A DNA stretch of 25,791 nt, from assembly GCA_024278035.1 (NCBI GenBank), contig JAJRUA010000016.1, positions 1 to 25,791 of the forward strand. The letters are read 5' to 3'. This document shows positions 1-7,786 of this stretch, one piece after another; position 1 is the first letter of the stretch, and the number at the start of each line of letters is the position of its first letter. Source of the DNA: Planctomycetota bacterium (GTDB taxonomy: Bacteria > Planctomycetota > Planctomycetia > Pirellulales > Lacipirellulaceae). The notes below the pieces were generated by a model. That model had not been told where the DNA came from and did not search any database. It saw only the letters and a list, made by a program, of their open reading frames with translations. The translations under genes and the position numbers were made by a program.

Positions 1-115
1 CTACTTGCTCGGAAAGTTTCGTGACGAACTGCCGTTCCCCGAAGTGCCGATTAAGCTTTATCTACGCAAGCGAGAACAGAGCGACACCCGGGACGAGGTG
101 ACAGAAGAGAGTTAA
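1..115 (+). CDS. der: 3' end of ribosome-biogenesis GTPase Der (partial)
   Basis: Open frame entering from the left edge (first full codon at position 2) and ending at a TAA at 113-115. The 37 visible residues include FRDELPFPEVPIKLYLRKR, which resembles the end of the C-terminal KH-like domain of Der/EngA (family pattern: FRD.FGF.G.PIKI..R.R). Der is a double-GTPase-domain protein needed for 50S subunit maturation. Only the tail is in the window, so the GTPase motifs cannot be checked. The call rests on this short segment. A strong inverted repeat begins at the base after the stop codon. Confidence 0.72.
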   Translation, partial: YLLGKFRDELPFPEVPIKLYLRKREQSDTRDEVTEES

Positions 116-184
116 GAGTCGCTAGGCGCCAGCTGGCAGTTACCAGTTGGGCACCTCAAACTAGTGCCTAGCAACTAGCGACTC
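116..184. terminator. Hairpin between convergent der and the small ORF
   Basis: GAGTCGCTAG at 116-125 is the exact reverse complement of CTAGCGACTC at 175-184. GCTAGGC at 121-127 can alternatively pair with GCCTAGC at 166-172, and GGCAC/GTGCC can pair inside. The structure starts one base after the der stop and covers the stop codon of the opposing small ORF (175-177), so it could act as a bidirectional terminator. There is no clear T-run, so a factor-independent mechanism is not shown. Confidence 0.45.
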
Positions 185-345
185 CCAACTATTTCCAACA
201 CAGCCACCTGATCAAGCGGCATATCGCTTACGGTTCGGTCCGTCCCTTGCGAGATCATCACGATTCCAGCAACCCACGCCAGCAAGAAGCCAAAGACTTC
301 GCCGTAGTAGATCAGGCCTTTCCAGCTAAACGCTGTTTTGGGCAT
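175..345 (-). CDS. Hypothetical 56-aa protein with one membrane segment
   Basis: Small minus-strand frame starting at ATG 343-345 and ending with TAG at 175-177. It begins MPKTAFSWKGLIYYGEVF, continues into a hydrophobic stretch (GFLLAWVAGIVMI, about residues 19-31), then a polar tail with several acidic residues. That is the shape of a single-pass small membrane protein. I do not recognise the family. No good ribosome-binding site is visible, which is not decisive because most starts in this window lack one. It converges on der and its stop lies inside the hairpin. It could be a chance ORF. Confidence 0.4.
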   Translation of the reverse strand: MPKTAFSWKGLIYYGEVFGFLLAWVAGIVMISQGTDRTVSDMPLDQVAVLEIVGSR

Positions 346-360
346 CGGTGTGCGGGGTTA

Positions 361-738
361 TAGGGATAAGAAACCTCTTGTTCGGAATTACACCATGAAC
401 GCCCCTCCTCGGCAAGCCCTTTTCAAAGGGGGGCCTTCGACGAAAACCACTGCTAGCACTGGAGTTACGTCAACCCGCAACCCCCTAATGCGGCTAGACA
501 GTTGAGACGGGGCAATCTGCGGCGTGTAGGCGAGCCGCCGGTCCACTTTTACGCCCCTTTTACGGAAGTCTCCGGTCGCTGACGCTCGCGGCTCACCAAT
601 CCACTTGCGTGTTACTCCGCATTCTGCAATCTCAATTCCACATTCCAGAGCCCCTAGTCTAAGCCGTCCCTCTGAGATAAACTCAGGGGCTCGCATCGTT
701 TCGACGATACCGTTTAGACGTACCGAGGAGACGCGAAT
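361..738. other. Gene-poor spacer upstream of tRNA-Val, with repeat fragments
   Basis: No convincing gene. A minus-strand frame across 388-960 is rejected because it runs antisense through the tRNA. The stretch holds a 28-nt repeat at 570-597 that recurs at 24312-24339 (22 of 28 matches). It also has a run of CATTC/CAATTCC-like units (about 615-648), an 8-bp stem (648-655 with 685-692), and a small hairpin with a TTCG loop (695-708) shortly before the tRNA. No clear -35/-10 pair for the tRNA was found. Confidence 0.6.
570..597. repeat. Dispersed 28-nt repeat, copy 1
   Basis: This copy begins CTCCGGTCGCTGACGC. The second copy, at 24312-24339, begins CTCCGGCGGCTGACGC. They match at 22 of 28 positions with no gaps. 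Both lie in intergenic DNA. Two copies in 25 kb suggest a genome-wide interspersed repeat, but copy number cannot be seen from this window. Confidence 0.5.
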
Positions 739-812
<74 letters not shown>

Positions 813-822
813 CTAAAACGGA

Positions 823-890
823 GTGGGCGGTCAGCAGTGGACAGTCAGCAGGACGCGCAAGCGATTGACTTTCCACTGCCGACTGCCCAC
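823..890. repeat. Imperfect inverted repeat downstream of tRNA-Val
   Basis: The 25-nt arms at 823-847 and 866-890 match as reverse complements at 22 of 25 positions, with an 18-nt loop. The arms are built from GGTCAGC/GGCAGT-type words similar to those in the inverted repeats at 9381-9456 and 24908-24957. Its place just after the tRNA suggests a terminator or 3'-end processing role, but no T-run follows. Confidence 0.55.
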
Positions 891-958
891 CGCCGACTAA
901 AAGAAGCCCCCCTACCTCAACTGGATCGGCAGGATATCTTGCTGTAAGTGTTGGCACC

Positions 959-1930
959 AAAGGGGTTAGGACTGAATGGCATTAACCTAGCCGTAAGTCC
1001 TTAGCTATTCAGCTCTTTCTTCAGTTGCTTTCGCGGTTTGTTCATGAGCTTGTACTTCTTGGGGCTTCGCTTTCTTACCCGTGGTTCGAGCCGATTGGGA
1101 CGGTCCGGGTTGACGATAAGTGGGGACAGGTCGTCGCCAGGACTGGCGGCTTGCAACCGCAGGGCTAAATGCGAGAAAGAGCAAAATGCCCGATCGGCGA
1201 CCAACAGGTCGTTCGCCTGGAGTTCCGGATGTAACTCGATGGTCCTGAACATGTCATGGGTTCGTAGCTGCGCGGCCAACATCTTGGTGATCATGCCCGT
1301 GCCGGCGTGCAGCATGCCCAACCAATGCGCGACAGGGAAGCCGCAGCCTGGTTTCTGTTGCCCCGGTTGTCCGAAATGGTCCTGTGTAGTTGGGGAGTAT
1401 CGGGCATCGAAAAACTCGATCCGTCGATAGGGAAGACGCGATATCCGAGCCAACGTGCTGTATCGAACGTTTCTTGGTGCAGCTGCCCAACGCACCGCTG
1501 GAGCAACGTGCTGAGTACTTCGAGTTGGACGCGCATCCTCGCTCTACAATAAGCGGCTGCGGTGAATGGCAGGCCAGTCAAGTGCGACAGATGTTCGATG
1601 GCCGTGTTGCCGTGCAAGATTTGCACAAAGAAGATTTGAATCGTCATCACCGGATTGAGCGTGGCTTCACGCCAAGTCATGCCTGCTTTGCGGCAAGCCT
1701 GGGCGATTGCCGTTTTCGACAATTCCTCGGTCCAATTTTGCTTGAAGTGTTTGATGACATCCGTGATATTGTGCATGATGGGGCCTCTGTTGCGTGTGGA
1801 ACTGTTTGAACAATTCCATACGCAGGAGGCCCTTCCTGGCCTCACGCAAGCAGTGCTGCGATGGCAATGCTTAACCGTTGCCTAGACGATAGTTGCGACT
1901 ATGTTAATGCCATTCGAGAATGTCCCCTTT
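959..1930 (-). mobile_element. Degraded IS4-family insertion sequence
   Basis: A broken IS4-type transposase gene is enclosed by terminal inverted repeats. The inner part, GAATGGCATTAACCTAGCCG at 974-993, is mirrored at 1896-1915 with 18 of 20 matches. An outer AAAGGGG at 959-965 is mirrored by CCCCTTT at 1924-1930, with 8 unmatched bases between the blocks on each side. The element is about 970 bp, shorter than a typical IS4 member (about 1.3-1.6 kb), in line with an internal deletion in the transposase. No target-site duplication is evident. It should be unable to transpose by itself. Confidence 0.8.
1001..1776 (-). pseudogene. IS4-family transposase, frameshifted and internally deleted
   Basis: The frame begins at ATG 1774-1776 (MHNITDVIKHFKQNW) and is intact through the first DDE-fold motif, PIDGSSFSMPDTPQL. 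The reading then has to shift frame: the expected continuation QDHFGQP is in another frame. The DNA shows a TGTGT run at 1383-1387, consistent with a 2-nt duplication. The second frame contains LVADRAFCSF (second catalytic Asp). It then jumps to a C-terminal RPNRLEPR...KPRKQLKK tail and a TAA at 1001-1003. The stretch with the catalytic Glu (YxxRWxxE type) is missing, so this is a dead transposase by two independent lesions. Confidence 0.85.
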
Positions 1931-2022
1931 CAATCTGCCCCGATTTCCTTTCCCTTCCCCTTCCCCTGCGTTCTCCGTGCTCTTGGTGGTCCATAATCTT
2001 ACCACCACAAAAATGAAGAACA

Positions 2023-3426
2023 TTATAGGCAGCGCAAGAACGCCACTAGGTCTTTTTTTTGCTGTTCGCTGAGGCGCGTGCCGAAGACCATGTTGTGGTA
2101 CTCGACCGTATCTTCGAGCGTTAGCAGACGACCATCATGGAGGTAAGGGGGAGAATCTTTTACGCCCCGTAGTGGGAAAGTTTTGATCGGACCGTCGCCG
2201 CTTGCCATGCGGCCCAGGTACTCGTGCGGCTCGAAGAATCGCTCAGCCTGGAAGTCGTGCATCGTGTTGTCGGTGTAGTAGGGTGCCGGGTGGCAGGTGG
2301 CACATTTTCCTTGGCCTGAGAAAACTTTCTCTCCTCGCAGTTCTTGCTCGGTCGCTTTGCTAGGGGCAAGATGGCCAAACAAATCGAGCTTCTCGGCTGG
2401 CGGGAAGTTGAGAATGGCCATGAACTCGCCCATCGCATGAACCTGCGTCCCTCGTTCGAGGACGTTCACACCCTTCTTCACCGCAATCACCGGATCGCCA
2501 TCAAAGTAGGCGGCCCGTTGCTCAAACTCCGCAAAGTCTTCAATGGTTTTCAGTGCCCGTTGCGACCCGAAGAGACGCTGGATATTCACACCACGCAGGG
2601 TGGGTGTGTCGATACGATGGCGAAAATTCTGGGGGCGAATATCACCGACCAAGTGAGTGGTGGCATTCGTGTGGCCGTTCACATGGCAATCGAAGCAGGT
2701 TACGCCGCCGCTTGGCTTGAGAGAACGTCGGTCGTTGGTTGCGTTGAACTGCTGTTGCGGGAAGGCTGAAACCAAAAGCCTCAGGCCTTCAAGTTGCTTT
2801 GGATTGAGCAAGCCGTTGAACAATTCAAAGTAGTTTTGCAGTGTGACGACCTTTCCCCGCGATACGTCGCCTAAATCCGTGCGAGTTGTCAGGTAGATGG
2901 CTGGCGGAAACTCGGGGATAAGGTGATCGGGAAGATCATAATCGAGGTCAAAACGACTGAGATCGCGTCCTTCTTGCCGCTTAATTTCATCGATATGGAA
3001 TTGTGGGAAAAGCATCCCCCCTTCTGGATGATTCGGGTGCGGCAAAGGCAAAAAACCTTGCGGCCAGAGCCCTTGCTGACGAATTGCCTCAGGCGATAGG
3101 GAAGCAAGTTGATCCCAAGAGGTGATATGAGCGGGCAACTTCACCCGCACGCCCTGCTGAACCGCCTTGCCTCGCGACATGGTAACACTGCCTGCCGGCT
3201 TGTTACTCAAATCGTATCGCTTGTTGAGCAAGGCCGCATGTTGGGCAGCGATAGCCGGCTTGGCGGCGGCCATTCGTTTCACAACGGAAGAAAAATCCTC
3301 GGTCACGGTGACCGGTGCATAGCTATTGGGATGGGCTGCCCAGGAGAAAGAGGCCCCACTTAGGGCGGCTGTCCCGATCAACATCGCTGCCATCGCGGAT
3401 TGAAATCGAGTTCTGCTTGGATGCAT
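2023..3426 (-). CDS. Di-heme cytochrome c peroxidase / MauG-like protein
   Basis: 467-aa exported protein. An N-terminal signal peptide (about residues 1-30, hydrophobic core AAMLIGTAALSGASF) sends it across the inner membrane. Two c-type heme sites are visible, CFDCH at 244-248 and CATCH at 375-379, plus the late segment LRGVKDSPPYLHDGR (about 419-433) typical of the CCP/MauG fold. Members reduce H2O2 using electrons from small cytochromes, or oxidise specific partners. The linker between hemes and the long N-terminal part resemble the MauG-like branch more than classical bacterial CCP, so the exact substrate is open. The start lies 48 bp after the perR-like stop, implying an operon and peroxide-responsive control. 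Confidence 0.85.
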   Translation of the reverse strand: MHPSRTRFQSAMAAMLIGTAALSGASFSWAAHPNSYAPVTVTEDFSSVVKRMAAAKPAIAAQHAALLNKRYDLSNKPAGSVTMSRGKAVQQGVRVKLPAHITSWDQLASLSPEAIRQQGLWPQGFLPLPHPNHPEGGMLFPQFHIDEIKRQEGRDLSRFDLDYDLPDHLIPEFPPAIYLTTRTDLGDVSRGKVVTLQNYFELFNGLLNPKQLEGLRLLVSAFPQQQFNATNDRRSLKPSGGVTCFDCHVNGHTNATTHLVGDIRPQNFRHRIDTPTLRGVNIQRLFGSQRALKTIEDFAEFEQRAAYFDGDPVIAVKKGVNVLERGTQVHAMGEFMAILNFPPAEKLDLFGHLAPSKATEQELRGEKVFSGQGKCATCHPAPYYTDNTMHDFQAERFFEPHEYLGRMASGDGPIKTFPLRGVKDSPPYLHDGRLLTLEDTVEYHNMVFGTRLSEQQKKDLVAFLRCL

Positions 3427-3474
3427 CGCTAGCTCTCTTTATGTTAAGGGCACAGGCTGAAACGGAGGAGCTTG

Positions 3475-3921
3475 TTATTTTTCGGCACACTCGGAACAGA
3501 GCCCCATCATCTGGACCGAAAAATCTTCCACCTCGAATCCCTGTTGTTTCACGTTGGGCATCTTCAAGGTGTCAAACGGTGCGTGTTCTAAATCGAAAAC
3601 TCGTTGGCATAGGCGACAAACCAAGTGGTGGTGTCGGTGGACCTTGCCATCAAATCGAATCGCGTTTCCTGGGTGATTCAGCCGTCCGACTAACTCAAAC
3701 TCGACCAGCAGATCAAGCACTCGGTAGACCGTGGTGCGAGAGACATTGGGCAAGCTCTTCGTAACCGCTTCGTAAACTTGGTCTGCCGTTGGGTGATCGT
3801 CTCTTTGTAGCACCGCCTCAAAAACCGTCTGTCGCTGAATCGTGTACGGAATCCCCGCCTCGCGACATCGTTCTTCGAGGCGAGAAAGTTGTTCCGTAAT
3901 TAGATCTTCTTGGTCCTTCAT
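3475..3921 (-). CDS. perR: Fur-family regulator, PerR-like peroxide sensor
   Basis: 148-aa repressor, starting at ATG 3919-3921. The N-terminal winged helix includes HPTADQVYEAV and SRTTVYRVLDLL (about 43-72). The C-terminal domain has two CXXC pairs, C102/C105 and C142/C145, for the structural zinc. PerR regulatory-metal ligands align: H43 (PerR H37), D91 in RFD (D85), H97 and H99 (H91, H93), and D110 in VFDL (D104). An Asp at that last position, where Fur has Glu, points to H2O2 sensing by His oxidation, not iron sensing. The frame stays open upstream into a transposase remnant, giving a spurious 348-aa reading; the Fur domain defines the real start. The peroxidase gene follows 48 bp downstream. 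Confidence 0.85.
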   Translation of the reverse strand: MKDQEDLITEQLSRLEERCREAGIPYTIQRQTVFEAVLQRDDHPTADQVYEAVTKSLPNVSRTTVYRVLDLLVEFELVGRLNHPGNAIRFDGKVHRHHHLVCRLCQRVFDLEHAPFDTLKMPNVKQQGFEVEDFSVQMMGLCSECAEK

Positions 3922-3931
3922 GTCAAATGAT

Positions 3932-3960
3932 AATCTATACCAACTAGAGCGGGAAGTCAA
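3932..3960 (-). promoter_or_regulatory. Possible perR promoter (very short leader)
   Basis: On the minus strand, TTGACT (3955-3960) and TAGATT (3932-3937) are separated by exactly 17 bp. Transcription would start around 3925, only a few bases before the ATG at 3921, so the mRNA would be almost leaderless. The -10 region is A+T-rich (TATAGATTATCATT), the sort of place a PerR operator would sit, but I cannot align a proper PerR box. Low-confidence call from spacing and hexamers alone. Confidence 0.3.
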
Positions 3961-4112
3961 ACACATTAGTAGTTTTGTCTCGTTGTTTTGGCAAAAAAAC
4001 CGTGTCCGATCCGCCGAGCATATATTTCTCCTTACTAAGGGGATGTCCCTTTCATTGCTAAACGTGGTCTCGCTATTTGGCATCGTCTCCATTGCCGCAG
4101 GCAAAGGAGACG

Positions 4113-4609
4113 ATGCGGCTGCTTTCTCTTCCTCCGTGAGCGCAAACGCAAGCCAACGGGTCGCCTGATCCGTCTCGGCTCGGAATCGCGTCACACGCCC
4201 CAGCTTTCTTCTCATGTTGCGGAACGAATTCTCAATCGCGTTGGTGCTCAGCAGGTTTTTTGTGCAGCGTGCTGGGTGTACCTCCAGTCGGTGCAACGTG
4301 ATCAGGTCTTCGCCCGCTTCGTGCAGGCTCTTCAACGCTTTCGCATTGGTCGGCTTCAAGGATATTTCCAGCTCCCGGACCACTTCTTCCCGCTTTCCCT
4401 CAAAGATCACTCGGCCCGGGCTGCTCCCGGAACGGAAATACGCTTCACGCGCAGGTGAATGTTTCGTTCTATAAAGCTCCGTCACTTCCGTAGCCATTAC
4501 TCCGCTGATTATCTCAAGCACACAGTCTCGCAGATAACCGTGGAAGACTCGGGCGGCATCGCCGGTCCGAAACTTGCCACAGCTCTCTCAAAACACTAGA
4601 TTCATCCAT
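4113..4609 (-). pseudogene. IS256/mutator-type transposase remnant
   Basis: Reading from ATG 4607-4609, an early frameshift (around 4580) leads into DAARVFHGYLRDCVLEII (N-terminal region). The frame then passes abruptly to EDLITLHRLEVHPARCTKN and LLSTNAIENSFRNMRRKLGR, ending near LAFALTEEEKAA. The STNAIENxFRNxRRK signature is the C-terminal hallmark of planctomycete-type IS256 transposases. The central part with the catalytic Asp residues is absent, so it is inactive. The frame continues without a stop into perR, which may mislead gene callers. Boundaries are approximate. Confidence 0.8.
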
Positions 4610-4691
4610 GGTGGTCTCCCCGTCGGCGTCTACCGACGATTAAAACTTGCAAGTTACGATGGTCTAGATTCTCGACTAGCGGGAGACCACC
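4610..4691. repeat. Inverted repeat at the IS256 remnant's 5' side
   Basis: GGTGGTCTCCC at 4610-4620 is the reverse complement of GGGAGACCACC at 4681-4691. Between them lies a 6-bp hairpin (CGTCGG/CCGACG) and the palindrome CTTGCAAG. It abuts the transposase start codon and probably belongs to the element's upstream end. No matching end was found on the perR side, so the element has lost that terminus or I failed to see it. Confidence 0.5.
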
Positions 4692-4792
4692 TTCAAGTTT
4701 CAACAATTTTGGGAACACTTCTTAACGGAGAGTAGGTTTGCTGACGCATTCTTCAATAAGCATCACGAAAAGACTCCCTGTTCTCCAATGTT

Positions 4793-6262
4793 TTACGCCC
4801 CCATGTCGGGCACCACAAACGGTGCCCGGTACTTGCGGGTTCGCAATTCGTTTGCTGCGTCGCTACCAACGAATTGCTCCGTCTTGGTATCGACTTCTAG
4901 CCACGGACCGAGCGAAAGGGCTGGCTTGTTGTCAATTTCCACGTTGTTCGCTCGCAGGTGCCCTGCCATTCGATCGAAGGAACTGCTGAGAAGTGGGTTG
5001 GCAGCGATTTGGCCAGCGATCTCACCTGCAATAGTCGCCTTACCGAGACGATGCGAGACGTTTCCCAGGTGGCATAGCGAGCTTGAGAGATGGCCTTCCT
5101 GGATATCGGATTTCAAGAGCAAGCGATCTCCTGCAACAACTGCATCAAGCCAATTGTTGATGTGATCGAGGTTGCTATAGAGGTCATCGGCATTCTTCCA
5201 GTGCTTGAGTTGCCCTCCTCTCCGATTGTAGGCATACGCTTCGCCGTAATTGACTACATGGACGTACCCTTCTTCGCATTGGATAATTACGCCAATCCCG
5301 GAGCCACGGTAACGATCCATCGAGTGCCCCCAGTCCGCTTGGCCTGATTTTGAACGAGGTAGGCCACGTGTCTCAAAAATCAAGGGCGCCGCCGGGTAGT
5401 CGTGATAAATGATTTGTGTGTTGGGTGTGTTTCCCGCGTCATCGTAGCCAAGGCGTCCGCTGATACTGATCGACCGGGGTGCAAGTGTTTGCTCCCCAAG
5501 AAACCAACGGGCGATATCCATCTGGTGGATCCCTTGGTTACCCGTGTCTCCACTGCCGGTATTAAAATCCCAATGCCAATCGTAGTGCAGCTTGGAGCGA
5601 AAAAGGTCACGATTCTCAGCTGGTCCGCACCAGAGATCGTAGTCGATGCTGGCGGGGATTTTGAGTGGCTCGGAAAGCTTGCCTATCGACTTACGCGGTT
5701 TGTAACAGGTGCCAATAGCGTATTGTATTTTCCCCAGTCCGTTACCTTGGACCCATGCAACCGCTTCGGACAAGGCGGTACTCGAACGAGATTGCGTGCC
5801 ACACTGGACGATGCGATTGTGTTTGCGAGCGGCTGCAACGAGTTGGCGACCTTCCCAAACATTGTGACTAATAGGTTTCTCAACATAAACGTGTTTGCCG
5901 GCCTGAATCGCAGCAATAGCGATGAGCGAATGAGTGTGATTCGGTGTAGCGATCGAGATGGCATCAATGTCATCTCGCTCAAGCAGGCGGCGGTAGTCGG
6001 TGTAAGTATCGATTGGCTGACCGATTCGCTCTTCATGCTCTTTGGTCCGATCAGCGAGTACTTGGCTATCGACGTCACAAATCGCAACGACGCGCTTCCC
6101 CATGCCGATGACATGTGAATTGCCCTGGGCACGGACGCCAATCACAGCACATCGAAGGCTATTCGTGTCAGCAGCCGAAGCACGCCCGGCCAAGCCACTG
6201 AGTGACCAACCTGCCGCCATCGTGGCGCTGGTGGAAAGAAATTTACGGCGATCGATAGCCAT
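4793..6262 (-). CDS. Tat-exported Gfo/Idh/MocA-family oxidoreductase
   Basis: 489-aa NAD(P)-dependent sugar dehydrogenase-like protein. ATG 6260-6262 is preferred to an ATG 12 bp upstream because it puts the twin-arginine motif DRRKFL at residues 4-9, followed by a hydrophobic segment and ASAAD (cleavage near residue 31), so export by Tat is predicted. The Rossmann part begins CAVIGVRAQGNSH. VYVEKPISHN (about 126-135) holds the conserved EKP lysine, and GNQGIHQMDIARW is the family's C-terminal-domain signature. Such secreted members are abundant in planctomycetes and are thought to act on sugars or glycan units. The substrate cannot be told. It lies 144 bp downstream of hisB, perhaps co-transcribed by chance. 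Confidence 0.88.
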   Translation of the reverse strand: MAIDRRKFLSTSATMAAGWSLSGLAGRASAADTNSLRCAVIGVRAQGNSHVIGMGKRVVAICDVDSQVLADRTKEHEERIGQPIDTYTDYRRLLERDDIDAISIATPNHTHSLIAIAAIQAGKHVYVEKPISHNVWEGRQLVAAARKHNRIVQCGTQSRSSTALSEAVAWVQGNGLGKIQYAIGTCYKPRKSIGKLSEPLKIPASIDYDLWCGPAENRDLFRSKLHYDWHWDFNTGSGDTGNQGIHQMDIARWFLGEQTLAPRSISISGRLGYDDAGNTPNTQIIYHDYPAAPLIFETRGLPRSKSGQADWGHSMDRYRGSGIGVIIQCEEGYVHVVNYGEAYAYNRRGGQLKHWKNADDLYSNLDHINNWLDAVVAGDRLLLKSDIQEGHLSSSLCHLGNVSHRLGKATIAGEIAGQIAANPLLSSSFDRMAGHLRANNVEIDNKPALSLGPWLEVDTKTEQFVGSDAANELRTRKYRAPFVVPDMGA

Positions 6263-6406
6263 TGTCCTGCCCAAAGTTAAGTTAGGAGAAACGCTAGAAA
6301 TTCAGGGCCCCCTATGGCTAGAAGCCACTCTTCCCAGTTTAAGCCCAGAGATTTTCTTCGACACGGGCCAATCCGACCCTAGAGAACCCTCTAGTTCACA
6401 GGCAAC

Positions 6407-7000
6407 TTACTCTGAGAGCGTTCCCTTGGTGCTCGGAATGCCGGGCGAACGAGGATCGATCTCCACCGACTGGCGTAGCGCCCGGCCAACCGACTTGAAC
6501 ACGGCCTCGGCAATGTGATGGCTATTCCGACCGCGGTGCAGAAGGACATGCAGGTTGCATAGCGCGTTGGCAGCAAACGACTGCCAGAAGTGCTCGATCA
6601 GTTCGCTATCGAACTCGCCTATTTTTTCCGTCGGGATCGACGCTTCGTACTCAAACCAGTAGCGCCCGCCGAGGTCGATGGCCGTGGTCACCAAAGCTTC
6701 GTCCATTGGTAGCGTGAGGGAGCCGTAGCGGCGGATGTCCCGCTTGTCGCCCAGCGCTTCACGCACCGCCAAACCGAGGCAGATGCCGATGTCTTCAACC
6801 GTGTGGTGTTGATCGACCTGTAGATCGCCCTTCGCTTCGACCGACAGGTCCAACCCACCATGTTGGGCCAGAAGCTCCAGCATGTGGTCCAAAAAACCAA
6901 CGCCGGTGGCTAGCTCCGACTGGCCAGTGCCGTCGAGGTTGATCTTGAGGCGGATCGAGGTCTCGCGGGTGGTTCGGCTGATTTGAGCAATTCGGGACAT
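6407..7000 (-). CDS. hisB: Imidazoleglycerol-phosphate dehydratase
   Basis: Monofunctional IGPD (EC 4.2.1.19), the sixth step of histidine biosynthesis, converting imidazole glycerol phosphate to imidazole acetol phosphate in the cytoplasm. Metal-binding and active-site motifs are present: [15 protein letters not shown] and [11 protein letters not shown], plus the terminal PSTKG. The 197-aa length is normal for the dehydratase alone; the phosphatase half found in enterobacterial HisB is absent. Two ATGs lie 6 bp apart; I use the second (MSRIAQISR), which matches the family's usual start, though 7006 is possible. No other his genes are in the window. Confidence 0.96.
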   Translation of the reverse strand: MSRIAQISRTTRETSIRLKINLDGTGQSELATGVGFLDHMLELLAQHGGLDLSVEAKGDLQVDQHHTVEDIGICLGLAVREALGDKRDIRRYGSLTLPMDEALVTTAIDLGGRYWFEYEASIPTEKIGEFDSELIEHFWQSFAANALCNLHVLLHRGRNSHHIAEAVFKSVGRALRQSVEIDPRSPGIPSTKGTLSE

Positions 7001-7170
7001 AAACAACAGTCTACACGGTAGGCGGGTGGGGATAGCTAACGATACCAGCTAGGGGCCCTAAATGAAGGGACGTCAGGCGATTCCGCTCGCCTGCTGGGGG
7101 GCAAAACGGTAGGATTGACCGGGCCGAAGCGGTTACAGCGACTCTTCTCACCCGAAAGGAGGACCCCTCA

Positions 7171-7368
7171 ATGCCACGCATGAAACCAGCCGGCCCCGCT
7201 ACGGGGCCCTTCAAGGGAACGGTCTCTCTCGGCCATTTGGCCAAACTCTGGCATTTGCCAAGACGCGCCGTGCGGCGATTGGTTCAGCAGGGGCGGCTCC
7301 CCTTCGTACAAATCGCGGGAAAGATTCGCGTGCCAACGGAACATGCCCGTAAGCCGAAGGACTCTTGA
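7171..7368 (+). CDS. Small excisionase/MerR-like helix-turn-helix protein
   Basis: 65-aa basic protein. Residues about 19-60 (SLGHLAKLWHLPRRAVRRLV then GRLPFVQIAGKIRVP) fit the HTH_17/excisionase winged-helix pattern: helix-turn-helix, then a GxLPxxxIxGKxRVP wing. It should bind DNA. It has the best ribosome-binding site in the window, AAAGGAGG at 7155-7162, 8 nt before the ATG, which supports a real gene. Two hairpins lie inside the 5' coding part: GGCCCCG/CGGGGCC (7192-7208) and CCCTTCAAGGG just after. No integrase or phage gene is nearby, so a stand-alone regulator is more likely than an excisionase. Confidence 0.7.
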   Translation: MPRMKPAGPATGPFKGTVSLGHLAKLWHLPRRAVRRLVQQGRLPFVQIAGKIRVPTEHARKPKDS

Positions 7369-7388
7369 GGCGGCTAATGCTACAGGTG

Positions 7389-7619
7389 CTACAGGGCCCA
7401 ATCCAGGCCGGTCTCCGCTTTGAGGCGATCCTCAAACTCACCCAGCAGGCCACCGATCACATCCCACCCATCGGGACGGCGCACCTCAATGTCTCCTTCG
7501 CGATTGATACGCACAATGGTCGCATCATGAACGCCCGCCTGCTCAAGGTCTTCGTGATGCAGTTCGTCTTCGACAAGCAGCTTGTCGAGCATAGCGCCGG
7601 TCATTTCAATAAAAGCCAT
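7389..7619 (-). CDS. Conserved hypothetical 76-aa protein
   Basis: Short acidic protein, starting MAFIEMTGAMLDKLL and ending in ETGLDWAL. The middle reads ATIVRINREGDIEVRRPDGW, like a small beta-rich unit, followed by DVIGGLLGEFEDRL, probably helical. From memory this pattern recurs in planctomycete genomes as an uncharacterised family; I cannot confirm that here. No signal peptide or membrane segment is seen. It converges with the HTH gene, the two stops being about 20 bp apart. Function unknown. Confidence 0.65.
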   Translation of the reverse strand: MAFIEMTGAMLDKLLVEDELHHEDLEQAGVHDATIVRINREGDIEVRRPDGWDVIGGLLGEFEDRLKAETGLDWAL

Positions 7620-7740
7620 GGCCTATTTCCGTAAGGCAAGAGGACGGTAGCAGCATTGCTACTTCCATGCTAACGACAAGCGAGCCCCTTAGGAAGCATT
7701 TTCTAAAAGTCGCCTAGGAACTGCCAATTCTTGCATAGGA

Positions 7741-7759
7741 GAATAGCCCTGGGCTATTC
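7741..7759. terminator. Hairpin downstream of rsmA
   Basis: GAATAGCC and GGCTATTC form a perfect 8-bp stem with a CTG loop, 27 bp after the rsmA stop. No T-run follows on the minus strand, so it may be a 3'-end hairpin and not a classical intrinsic terminator. Confidence 0.4.
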
Positions 7760-7786
7760 CCTAACAATTGGTTTTGCTTTCTTCTG

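Noticed and set aside
2344..2769. 141-aa plus-strand ORF
   Set aside because: Antisense to the di-heme peroxidase gene; no family features.
3475..4521. 348-aa transposase-Fur fusion protein
   Set aside because: The first about 136 residues are a decayed IS256 transposase and the next about 64 are non-homologous filler; the Fur domain with its own ATG at 3921 is the real gene.
5402..6118. 238-aa plus-strand ORF
   Set aside because: Antisense shadow of the Gfo/Idh/MocA oxidoreductase gene.
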